NCBI GenBank assembly: GCA_032173965.1
Contig: CM063290.1
Location: 8,643,501 to 8,707,500, forward strand
Source: Sitta carolinensis
Lineage: Eukaryota; Chordata; Aves; Passeriformes; Sittidae
DNA: 64,000 bases
Reading direction: 5' to 3'
In this document: one piece after another, positions 54,405 through 64,000 of the stretch
Position numbering within the stretch: the stretch's first letter is position 1
How the letters are laid out: the number at the start of each line of letters is the position of its first letter
The notes under the pieces: model-generated
What the model saw: only the letters and a program-made list of their open reading frames with translations
Told to the model about the DNA's origin: nothing
Databases searched by the model: none
Translations under genes and position numbers: made by a program

Positions 54405-57400
54405 GGTCCCTCAGCAGGCAGCTGTGAGCAGAGGGAAGGCAGGCACTGGATGTTCAGGGATGGGCTCTACTGGAAGGGGCTTCTGCCCACAAGTCATTTC
54501 CATCTGCCCAGCCTGCAAGAGGGAGTGGGTCTCCATCCCTCCCACATCCCAGGCTGCTCTTCAGCATCCACAGAACACATGGATCTGAACCCAAGTCTCT
54601 CCTTGGACCCCAGCCCACCTGCAAACCATGTCTGGAGCCACAGGAGCCCACAGAGAGGGCAACAAAACTCCCATGGGCAGGTGTTATATGCAAGCCCCAA
54701 GCCCTGCCAGACAAGCAGAGGCTCCTGGAGAGAATGAGTAATGGTCAACCACATGCAGCCCATCTCTCAGCCACCCCAGAGAAGGTCCAGGCCAGCCCCT
54801 GTACTGGCTGGGAGAGGAGCATCAGATGCTCCTATCCCCATTGAACCACAGAGGTTACCAGGGTAATTTGTTTAAAAAAAAAAAAAGAAAAAAAGCCAAC
54901 CAGAAGGGTGAGAAGCCCACGGTGTAAGTAGGACAAAGCAGCGAGCAGTGTTTGCTGGGGGTTTAATAATTAACAACAAGGTCAGTGCTGCACGGAAGAG
55001 CAGCACAGAGGGGAATGCACTGCAGGGTGGAGCCTGACAAGTGGATGATCATCACCTTCTTTGCCCAGAAATGGATGTGTCTGGGGTCCCACCTTTTGGC
55101 AGGAAGAGAGGTGGCTGGGGATGCCTTCCAGCCATAGCACCAACCTACTCCACACCTCTCTTCCCCTTGGGAAAAACACCCAGGAACAGCATCACAAATA
55201 ACTGTCTGGAGTCAAGGCATGTCTCCACCATCAGCCCACCCTGTGCCATCAAATATTTGTGTAAAATATTCCTGTCAGCCTTAGCCCTGGCTTTGTGAAT
55301 CTGTGGACAGTGTGCATGGGGTCTGCTCCACACGTGGGTCTGCACCTCTGCTCTGCCCCAAGCACCAGTGAGCCAGCAGCAGCAAGGCCCCCTCCCCACG
55401 CCATGTGCTGGTGCTCCAGCACACAATGTGCCTGAGGCAATGACAAAGCCAGGTACAAGTGAGCCATCTGGTGCCCCCACTCCAGTGGCCTTCATCCTGG
55501 GAACAGCTCCTAAGAGCTTTGGTAATGGGAGGCTCGGGGTGCCCTCTGCGTGTGGTCACAGAGTGCCTCTCACAGAGCATCCTTGAAAGGGGAGCAGGGC
55601 TACATCCTTGGAGACAGCCCCGGGACCAAACTCTCAGATGGCACAAAGCAGGGAGCCTTAAAGAAGCGCATTAGCAACGTGGCTGCATCCCAGGAAAATC
55701 AGTCCATTACACCAGAGGAGAGACATTTACATGCTCAACTGGCATTGCAGGGTTATGCTGGCAGATCCTGGCCACCCAACCACGCCCCACCATCACCAAC
55801 CCTCCGCCCTCTATACAGGATGCTGCACACACTGCTGCACCCCCCAAACTGTGCTCCCAGCACAAGAGGTGGCACGGGGTCCCTGCACAGCCTGCTGTTC
55901 CTCCACACTTGCTGTTCCACAGCTGGCAACTTCAACTGCTGGTTCCTCCCCTGTCCACAGCACCCAGACGGGATCTGGAGACCAAGACATCTCCAACACA
56001 GCCACACTGAGCCATGAAAGATGTATTTCTCCCAAAGCTGTTTAATTTGTTCCCAGGGCACCCAGTTTAATGCTCAGCAACGTGCCCGCTATTTGCCATG
56101 CTGCCTGTTGGCCGGGTCACTGCCAGCTTGTTTACCAGGGACTTACTGGAGGAGCCGTCCCGGCTGCTTTTTATCACTTCTCTTTACATTTACCCTCACA
56201 GAGTAAACAGGCCCCATCTGGCCCTGCCACGCTTTGTGCTGGCTGCTCTAAGCCCCGTGGTAATGAATAAATCCAGACCTGATGGTCCTCACCCATCTCT
56301 TCATCCTCTTTCCCTGGGACAGCAACTTTTCTCCAGATGCCAACGTGGCATCACCAACAGGTCCCCAGCCCTCTCCCCATCCCCAGCATGATTTCCAGTA
56401 CCTTCACAGCCCTCTCTTCTTCCTTCCCTCCACCTACTGCCTGCAGGAGCTGGTTTAACCAGCAACAACCCCAGTATAAAAGGGCTACAGCAGGCTGGGG
56501 GTAGCTCTCTGTGCTGGCAGCTAAAAACTGTCTGTGAAGGCGACAAGGAGCTGACTCTTCCCTAGGTCAGAATAAATCTATGTTTCTCTTCTCGCCTGTG
56601 GGCTGCTGCAGGGAGGCAGGTGCCTGAGCCCAGTGCACCCTCCTTAGCTGCCTGGGGAGTTGTCAGAGTTTCACCTGCTGCAGCAACAGCTGCCCAAGCC
56701 AGGGTTCAGCATGGTCTGGGGGAAGGAAGAGGCCAAACCCGACACAGGCAAACTCAGCAGAAATTTCCATTGGTGACAGATACACAGGCAGGTTCAAAGG
56801 AAAGGATGGAAGGAGAGGAGCTCAAGTCTCTGCAAGAGTGCCTGGAGTGAGGAGCTATTGCTGCCCCTGCTGCTCAGCTGCGTTCCCTCCTGCTTCCCTG
56901 GCCTCCCCTCCCTGAGAGACATCCCATGGGGCACAAAGGCAGGAGAGCAGGATCCATCCCAACTCCTGGAGCATGGAAATGGCTATGGAGCCAGGAGGTG
57001 ATGATACCCTATACCCATGGGACACACCACTTTGCAGAGCCCAAAGAGGACTGAAGGGGAAAGGAATTGCTGGATGGGGCAAAGGACTGTCTCCAGCCTG
57101 TGGTGTCTCCTGCTTTGTCTGCTGGGGAGTGGGAACAGACAGCAGAGTCCACTGCACATGTGCGTGCAAGCTGGCACTCATGCCCTAACTCTGACACCGC
57201 GGCCGGGACCACCACCTCCAGGACCTGTGCTGCTGCTCTCGCCTCCCCAGAGCCACTAAAGCCCCTGGAAAAACCTATCCTTGTGTCAGGGAACAGGAGT
57301 TACTTGACCCCAATGCACCCTAACACAGGCACTTCCCAAAAGAAAAGTACCAGCCCCATGGATTTCCCCTGCCAAGGGCAAATTCTTGCAGAGCAGCCCC

Positions 57401-60400
57401 ACAGCAGGGTCCCAGTGTCCTCCACCACGGGACAGCTGTGGTGTGGGCTGTGGTGTGGACCGGTTGCTGAAAGCCTGGGGCATGTTCCCAGCAGTTAATG
57501 GAGCCAGCCCTGCCCAGTCCCTGCCGGATGGTGATTTCAGCACTTTTGTGGCCCTGCGGTCTCATCTCCACCTCTCACCCCTCCTATGACCCAGAGCTAC
57601 CCTGACAGCGGATGCACAACCCTGGGACACAGAGGAATTGCAAGACACCCTCAGGGTCCCAGGCCACCATGGTCCCTGCCCTGCCTGCCCCTGGCCCTTA
57701 CCTGGAGGAGGAGGATGACACGGAGGCTGCAGGCTCCTTTCCACTCCCGCTGGGTCCCTGCCTTCTGCAGAGCTCTCTTCCCTGGGAATGGGTTTCCGTG
57801 CCCCTCTGGGTGGCTGCGGTACCCGGGGGATGAGCGGTCCTTCCCCGCCTCTCCCTGCTGCAGGCTCCCTCTCTGGCACTGGCTCCTTCACCGCCCTCGC
57901 TCCATCCCTCACTCCCTGTGCCAGCAGCAGAGCTGCTCCAAGCCCAGCCTCATTAAAGAGACACACTCCCTATACCGGCACCCTGGGGGGGTGGGGGATG
58001 GTCTCACGGGGAATGCTGGGGACCTCAGGAGACAGCCAACACCCCCAGAGAGGGACAGGCACCAGGCGAGAGCAGAGTCCATGGCTGTGGGCTGCTCTGT
58101 ACCCACAGAATAGTGATGTCCAGGCAAACTAGGGTACTGGTGAGACCCCTGGTGATGCTGCAGCAAGAAAAACCATGGGGTTTGTCTGACTGGGACATGC
58201 AACCACCCCCTGTGTGCCCCCCAACAGATAATGAGGCAAAATAGCCCCCCTCAACCAGCCGAACTCAACAGGACAAATCATGTTGGCCACAAGTGTCACA
58301 ACCAGCTTCACCAGGAAAGATCTCAGGTGCCCCGAGATCACAAGGAAATGACTGGGTGCAGGTACATGCTTAATATCCACCCCAAAACCAGATGCCCTGG
58401 GGTCCCACTGGACTTTCCTCATTGGCCTCCATGTGCTGCAGTGAAATCACAGCCCTGAGGAGCAGGAAAGAGGGGGGATTTAAGGACAGCCCAGCTTTTG
58501 GGTGACAAGTGTGGCAACAAGCCCCCTGGGGAAGGTGCAGACAGTCAGGAAATCCCAGCAAAGTCAGGACATGTCTGCTGGCAGGGAGATCTCACAGCCC
58601 GGGATGCACTGGGAATCCCTTAGCCACTGACAGCCCTACATTCCCAAGCAGGACCAGAGAAATCCATCAGATTTGGGCTAATCCCTGCCCTGCCTTTTCC
58701 AGGCAGCTCCCTGTGCTATAGATAGGACTGTGCTGCTGCAGCTCTTTTTATAGAGCACACAGAGAGGAGTCCCCCCCACCTCCTGCACCGCAGAACCCAC
58801 CATCACAGCCACACCAAACCTGGAGCCAGTCCAGGCACAAACTGGGGCAGAAAATCCAGCAGCACCACAAGGGGAGCAGTCCCCAGTCCTCAGCAGGTAT
58901 TTTTAGATCTCACCTCTGAGCTGCCACTATAGCTTCAGCTCCTTGACACGGGTTTCACAGGTGACAGCAGGAGCAACGGAGGGAAATCTCGGTGGAAGAC
59001 GCCCTTTGCTGTACATGGTAGTGTGAGACACACTCCTCCTTCCTGACCCCTCACCCTGAGCTTTAGTCAACAATTATCTGGCCAAGAGGCACTCTGTGCA
59101 TCCCTAGGGCCCTTGCTAGAGCACTCTGAGCCATTCCCTCCCCCATGTGAGATGGCCCATGGCATATCGCGTCCCGGTGCAGAGAGGAGAGCTGAAGTGT
59201 GCAGCTGCTCCCCTTCCCTCTCCTTTACGACCACGGGAGAAGGATGCTAATCCATGTGTTATCCCTCATGACAGCCGCCAGCTCTGGGAGCTGCTGGAGG
59301 CCCTGCACACATCACAGCACATCCACACAGCCTGTGACGTGCATGGGATGCCCGCTCCCATCGTTGCAGTGAGCGTCACAGACACTCCAGCACCAGAAAA
59401 AAACCCACAAGCTTTGATTTTTCTCTGAGATATCATTTCTAGGCCAAGCTAAAGTGAAGAAGAGCATCCAAATGTGAGCACTGGTTCAGTGCCACCAGCC
59501 AGGCTGATGGAGCTTGGCCAACCCACAGCGTCAGCCGTCGGCCCCGTCGTGACAGCAGGTGAATAACAACGGTGTGTGCAGCGCTGGGGACACAGCTGAG
59601 TCTCCCCCAGCATGCTGGCAGCCTTCAGCAGGAGACACAAGAGGGCTCCATCCCAATCTGGTCCCAGCAGCATCAGGCGTTTGTGACCCTGCTCTGCACT
59701 GTCACAGCTTCCCTACATTTCAGGCACCAATAGACCTGGAGAGCTTGGCACTGCTTTTCAGCAGAGTGCTGAGCTAAGACGTGTGTTAAACTCTGCAATC
59801 AGCGGCCCAGCTCAGCCCAACGGCTCCATTCAGCATCCTCACACCTCAGTAACACCCCATCAGCAGCTGCAGCACAACCCAAGTGACCAATCAGGATTTG
59901 GGTATTTATACCCAAATCAGCTGTTCCTTGAGCTGAATTATCACCCATTGACAGGGTTTGCTGGAGGGGGCAGAGGCCACAGAGATAAAGATGTTCTCAA
60001 GTCCCGAGTTGCCAACAAGCCCTGTGAATTTAGTTATTTTGGGACATAACCCAAAACACAGGCTGGCAGCAACTCTGCCCAATGCTGCTGCATCTCCTCA
60101 GACCCCCCTGAAGATTGCACAGGCAGAGAGCTTGCCTGCAGGGAGAGGGGCAGGAGCGTCCTGTTTAGCTGCTCCTTAGTAAGCAAGAACTAGACCAAAT
60201 CCTGAGGATGGGTAGCCGAGAAGGAAGGTGCCAGTGGTGTTTCTGGTCAAAATCGGGCACCTTTTTAACCTGCATGACATCGGTCTGCCCAGCTGTAGGG
60301 AGCTAAAGAGTGTCTGGAGGGAGGAAATGAAATAACACATCAGCAGAGATAGAGATGGCTGGTGGAGACATCTGGGATCCTTGGGGAGAGGGGCTGGGAA

Positions 60401-60559
60401 TGCTGCCAGCACTTCAGCCCGCCTAACTGAAATCTTTCCAGGATGCTAGCAGAGGTAGACGGAAGGGCTAAAAGCCCCTGTGGGGCTGGCTCTGATACAG
60501 ACCCAGGCCACCCATTGGTGGCTGCTGGACTTCCTTTCGGCAGGCCAAAATAAGAGGGG
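54405..60559. other. Interval with no recognised gene, VWA5B2 to CpG island
   Basis: About 6 kb. VWA5B2 5'-UTR exon(s) are expected here; a good minus-strand donor (CCTCCAG then GTAAGGG) lies at about 57700. A TATA box (TATAAAA, 56475-56481) is followed 90 bases later by AATAAA (56571-56576), an arrangement seen in LTRs but also possible by chance. An A-rich run lies at 54870-54893 and a palindrome at 59895-59918. No ORF has recognisable homology. Confidence 0.45.
59895..59918. repeat. 24-bp near-perfect palindrome beside a CCAAT box
   Basis: Two 11-base arms, GATTTGGGTAT (59895-59905) and ATACCCAAATC (59908-59918), are separated by TT. A GACCAATCA box ends two bases before the left arm, and the centre reads TATTTATA. 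It could be a dimeric factor site or a small TATA-type promoter. Confidence 0.7.
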
Positions 60560-61660
60560 CTCCCAGCCGCGGGGCGGGCCCGCGGGGGATCTCGCAGCAG
60601 CCTCCCCGCCGGGCTCGCTCAGTGACGCCATGCTCTCTGGAGAAAACGAAACTGCCTGCGTTTGAGGAACCCGAAACTCCCGTGCCGGGGACGCCCGCCT
60701 CTGCTTCCTCTGCGGCGGCCGAGCCCTGTGGGAGGCTCGGAGGTGCGGCACAACCGGCGGTGCTGTGCCATCCCTGCCGGGACCCTCCTCGCACGGCAGC
60801 ACAGCGGGTTCTCGAGAGTGGGCATCGCCGCTCCAGCTTCCTGTCCTTCTCCGAACGTCTGCTCCAGGTGGGACGCGGAGGTTCAGATCGGCTTGGGCCA
60901 TCGGGGCTCGGCGGGGTCCCGTCAGGTCAGCCTGTCCCTTCACAGCGGAGCCCGAGAGGCTCTGCCCGCGGGCGGGGCTGCGGTGTTTGTCCCGAACCCT
61001 GCGGAAAACGTGCGGGGGTCCCGGGGCCGCGTGTTGCGGGGAAGGCAGAGGGATGTCGGGCGGAGCGGGCATGCCCGGGCAGATCCCGCGGCGCCCAAGG
61101 CCGAGCGGCTGCTTCCCTCTAGCGGGGACCGGGGGCTCGGCCGCCGGCTGCGCCCGGCCCCGCACCGCCCCCCGCGGCACGTGGGGAAGGCGGGACGCGC
61201 ATCCGGAGCGGGAGCGGCGGCGGAGCGGTGAGAGCGGCGGCACCGGGCGGGCCGGCGGGGCTGGGCGCGCGTGGGATCCCCGGGGCGGTGCCGGGAATAC
61301 CGCCCGGCCCGCACCGCCGCTGGCCGAGCGGATGGGCCCACGGGGAACTCGCCCGGTCCCCGGGCAAAAGTGGCTCCCGCGGGCACCGCTGCTGCGTCCC
61401 GGCGGAGGCGGCTCCGGGGGCCGCTGTGTCCCCGTCCTATCCTCGGGGCGGCCCGGGCTGGGGTGCGGGGAAGGGGGGGTGAGAACAAGCGCCCCAGCTG
61501 GGCTAGCCGCCATTCCACCGCGACACGTGAGCCGAGGGAAGGTGTGAGAGTAGCAGTTCTGGCAGGGATGAAGCGTGCCCTGGAGCAGGCGCAGGGAGGG
61601 CCAAGAAAAGGGAAATAAGTGTTGTGAAGATCTGCATTAAACTTTATTCCATGTCCACAG
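60560..61660 (+). promoter_or_regulatory. CpG-island promoter and first noncoding exon of the YqaJ-domain gene
   Basis: Dense CpG sequence from about 60560 to 61480, followed by normal-composition DNA. A donor (GCGGAGCG then GTGAGAGCG) at about 61227 and an acceptor (CATGTCCACAG) ending at 61660 suggest a 5'-UTR exon spliced to the coding exon that opens at 61661. GC-rich open frames on both strands here show no homology. Confidence 0.5.
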
Positions 61661-61684
61661 TGTAAGATCCTCTGATTTGTAGCA

Positions 61685-62809
61685 ATGGGGAGACCCAGGA
61701 AGGAGTCTGCTGGCACATCATCCCCCCGACAGGCCACAACCGCCTCCAAAACTGCCCCCGCTGCACCCCCACCTTCCATTTCAGCTGCCCGGGCCAAAGC
61801 CACAGCTGCAGGGAGCCAGTCCCGAAGCACTTTGGCTGCCAAGGCAGCCACCCCCACTCAGGGGCGAGGGACAAGGGCAGACTCTGCTCAGCCAAGATCC
61901 ACAGCATCCCTTGGAGCCCGAGGAGATGCTGGGGAAAAGAGCAGAGCACCCACAAGGAGTTCTACAACCCAGAAGGTGCCTGATGCCAAGGGAGCCACTG
62001 GTCCTGCCAGAACTAACCTGTGTTCACAGAAGAAGCAGCCTAGGGCTGACCTGAGCAAGACCTGCGACCAGTTCCTGCCCCCTGTAACGAGCCAGGATGT
62101 CCCTAGGGTGGAGAAGGAGACACGGGGCCAGCGGGACAACCCCAAGTGGTATGAGTGGCGTGAGAACCGTATCACTGCCTCCATAGCCCCCAAAATTGCC
62201 AACAGCAAGTTTGCCAACAGCAAGACAGACGAGATCCCCAAGTCCTACCTAAAAGAGGTGGTGAGCTCTGGCTCCAAGGTGCAGACCCCAGCCATGTCCT
62301 GGGGCATCCGCAATGAGAAGGTGGCTGTGGAGGCCTACAAGCAGAAATCACAGAAGGGGGGCAAGCCAGTGCAAGTGGAGGACTGTGGCCTTTTCATTCA
62401 CCCAGAGAAGAAGTGGCTTGCTGCCAGTCCAGATGGGATCATCAAGGATGCAGCCACAGGGAAGGACCTGGGGCTGCTGGAGGTCAAGTGTCCCTACAAG
62501 CACAGGAACAGGACGGTGCGCGAGGCCTGCAAGGACAAGAACTTCTGCCTGGAGGTGGATGGGGATTCCTATGCCCTGAAGAAGAATCATCCCTACTTTA
62601 CCCAGGTCCAGTGCCAGTTGGGAACCACTGGCCTCCAGCGGGCAGACTTCGTGGTGCACACCAACAAGGAGACGGCTGTGGTCCCTGTGGAGTTTGACAG
62701 GGAGTTCTGGGGGAAGACGGTGCCCAAACTGGAGAAGTTTTACACGGAGGCAGTGATTCCCCACCTGGAGCAGAAGGGAGGCTGCTCTGTCTGGGCCAAG
62801 GAGGAATAG
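61685..62809 (+). CDS. YqaJ-like / lambda-exonuclease-type (PD-(D/E)XK) nuclease protein
   Basis: Uninterrupted 374-codon frame with a good start context (G at -3 and +4). Residues 1-150 are basic and Ala/Ser/Thr-rich, apparently disordered, and open with an AT-hook-like GRPRK. Residues 150-365 form a YqaJ/phage-type recombinase domain: R162 in NRITAS, E211 in GIRNEKVA, SPDG (D250), the E-x-K pair LLEVKCPY (E266, K268) and YFTQVQCQLGTTG (Q307, Q309). These match the catalytic and helix motifs of alkaline exonucleases that act on double-stranded DNA ends, and none is missing. The domain family is known from phages, large DNA viruses and some eukaryotic mobile elements. Here it is a lone CpG-promoter gene without a transposase, polymerase or obvious terminal repeats nearby. 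That suggests a domesticated nuclear DNA-processing gene. Function and substrate are inferred. Confidence 0.88.
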   Translation: MGRPRKESAGTSSPRQATTASKTAPAAPPPSISAARAKATAAGSQSRSTLAAKAATPTQGRGTRADSAQPRSTASLGARGDAGEKSRAPTRSSTTQKVPDAKGATGPARTNLCSQKKQPRADLSKTCDQFLPPVTSQDVPRVEKETRGQRDNPKWYEWRENRITASIAPKIANSKFANSKTDEIPKSYLKEVVSSGSKVQTPAMSWGIRNEKVAVEAYKQKSQKGGKPVQVEDCGLFIHPEKKWLAASPDGIIKDAATGKDLGLLEVKCPYKHRNRTVREACKDKNFCLEVDGDSYALKKNHPYFTQVQCQLGTTGLQRADFVVHTNKETAVVPVEFDREFWGKTVPKLEKFYTEAVIPHLEQKGGCSVWAKEE

Positions 62810-63520
62810 ACCACTGCCTGCCTACCTTGACTGGATACTTGATTGGCTGCATAACTCCAACTTTGTCCTCTAGCACAGAAGTTACACCTAGGTTAGTTGT
62901 TGTTTCTGAACCGCTCACAGCCTTGGAACTGATAAGTTGTACCAGCAGGACCCTGCTTGGTAAGGGTCCCCACAAACAGTGCCTTCTTGCTGCCCCAGCC
63001 AGGTCAGCACTCAGCCCCCAGAGCCTTCTTGTCCTGTCACCCTCACTGCATCTCCCAGCTGTCCCAATAGCATGCCTGATGGAAGCTGGCATACCTCTGG
63101 ATCTGCAAATGAAGCCAGTGATATCTCTGTGTTGGAATTGGAGGCTTATTTTGCGGAGAAAACTGGAACCTTTGGCACCTCAGTTGCTGTTGGGACTAAT
63201 TTCTAACTGCACTCCACAGTGGAGACAGAGACAAGGAAGGTTTGTCAGAGCCCAAGAGAAAACTCCTCTTTGAGCCAAACAGTGATGTGCCTTAAGCATC
63301 AGAGCAAGGACACATGAACACCCTAATACCCTGAGCCATCAGACCTGCTGCTTCTGCACATTAACCCATGACATTCCCCCTGAAATGGCTGCAGGCGCTG
63401 GAACATGATCCCCACTGAAGAGGTTACCCCAGGCCACGCACCTCCTGAGGCACTATCCATGGAGCATCCCTGTAAACTGAAGCAGAATGGGGAGGTGGTT
63501 ATTGCCAAATTAAATATAGA
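62810..63520 (+). other. 3' UTR of the YqaJ-domain gene with ATTAAA signal
   Basis: No further coding homology is seen after the stop at 62809. A variant poly(A) signal ATTAAA lies at 63509-63514, giving a 3' UTR of about 0.7 kb. Open frames within it (for example 62827-63273) look random. Confidence 0.45.
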
Positions 63521-63697
63521 TGCACTGGTCTGCTTGTTTCCTGTTGTTTTTGCAGCTTGGGATTTACCTGGGGGAGTAGCAGGGCTGAGAGGTGCCCCTA
63601 CACCAGGTCCCCTCCAGAAGGGAAGCAAGGGGAGCACTTGACATGAGAACCAAGGTCACTGACCTATGCCAATGCAACCACTATTATGGCAAAAGTA

Positions 63698-64000
63698 TTT
63701 ATTATATACATAAGACTCCAGTCACACTCCACAGGGCAAGGACCAGATTTCGCTATAATACAAAGTAACTATAATACAAATTAACTATAAAAACATAAAG
63801 CACTTTTGGGGCCCAGGCTTTCCACAGGAGGAGAGAGGCACAGGGATGAGCCTGGGGGCTGCTTTGTGACAGGGGGCTGTCCCACACCCTGCCCCCAGCT
63901 GTAGTCCCACAGTAACCAGATGTGCAAGTAGGAAAGAACCCAGTTAAGAATTATAATCATAGGGACTGGCAGGTGGGGGCTGAGCTGAGTGTCACCAGGA
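63698..64000 (-). other. Probable 3' end of a minus-strand gene entering from the right
   Basis: AATAAA on minus (63698-63703) is followed, reading minus from the right edge, by A/T-rich UTR-like sequence with no coding homology. The neighbour cannot be named from this window. Confidence 0.3.

Noticed and set aside
56620..59777. Several 60 to 175-codon frames in the interval right of VWA5B2
   Set aside because: Overlapping on both strands, no recognisable homology and no coherent splice structure.
62827..63273. 148-codon frame downstream of the YqaJ-domain gene
   Set aside because: Random composition, no motif, inside the probable 3' UTR.

Overview
This is nuclear DNA of a vertebrate, most likely a bird (possibly a songbird). 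The genes are spliced, with GT-AG introns mostly of 100 to 800 bp, GC-rich CpG-island promoters, very compact spacing and a CR1-type LINE tail. The gene set (EIF4G1, PSMD2, ECE2, CAMK2N2, EEF1AKMT4, ALG3, VWA5B2) is the block known in human at 3q27.1. Species and chromosome cannot be fixed from the sequence alone.

Layout, left to right: the first four coding exons of EIF4G1 on the minus strand (1006-3372, rest off the left edge) with a CpG-island promoter near 5832-6090; complete PSMD2/Rpn1 on minus (7246-14382, 21 exons); a head-to-head gap with hexamer arrays; ECE2 on plus (15961-23603, 19 coding exons); a MUL1-like mitochondrial RING E3 ligase gene on plus (25225-27274) with a CR1 fragment in intron 3; about 6 kb without a recognisable gene; CAMK2N2 on plus (33437-36146, two exons) with a GC-rich minisatellite intron and a long 3' UTR; EEF1AKMT4 on minus (38458-42445) sharing a 115-bp bidirectional promoter with ALG3 on plus (42561-45438); VWA5B2 on minus (46027-54404, 21 exons); about 6 kb with no recognised gene; a CpG island; and a single-exon plus-strand gene (61685-62809) encoding a 374-residue protein with an intact YqaJ/lambda-exonuclease-type nuclease domain. 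The right edge shows the 3' end signature of a further minus-strand gene.

The genes do not form one pathway. They cover translation initiation (EIF4G1), eEF1A methylation (EEF1AKMT4), protein turnover (PSMD2, MUL1-like), ER N-glycan assembly (ALG3), peptide processing (ECE2) and neuronal CaMKII control (CAMK2N2). Exon boundaries were read by hand and checked by phase arithmetic: ECE2, ALG3, EEF1AKMT4 and CAMK2N2 close exactly, while PSMD2, the MUL1-like gene and VWA5B2 are each one base short at one spot.

The most noteworthy items are the apparently domesticated phage-type exonuclease gene, a candidate minor-spliceosome AT-AT intron in ALG3, the MUL1-like paralogue inside this block, the three one-base phase breaks, a CRE/ARE cluster in PSMD2 intron 1, and a recurrent set of RFX X-box motifs.
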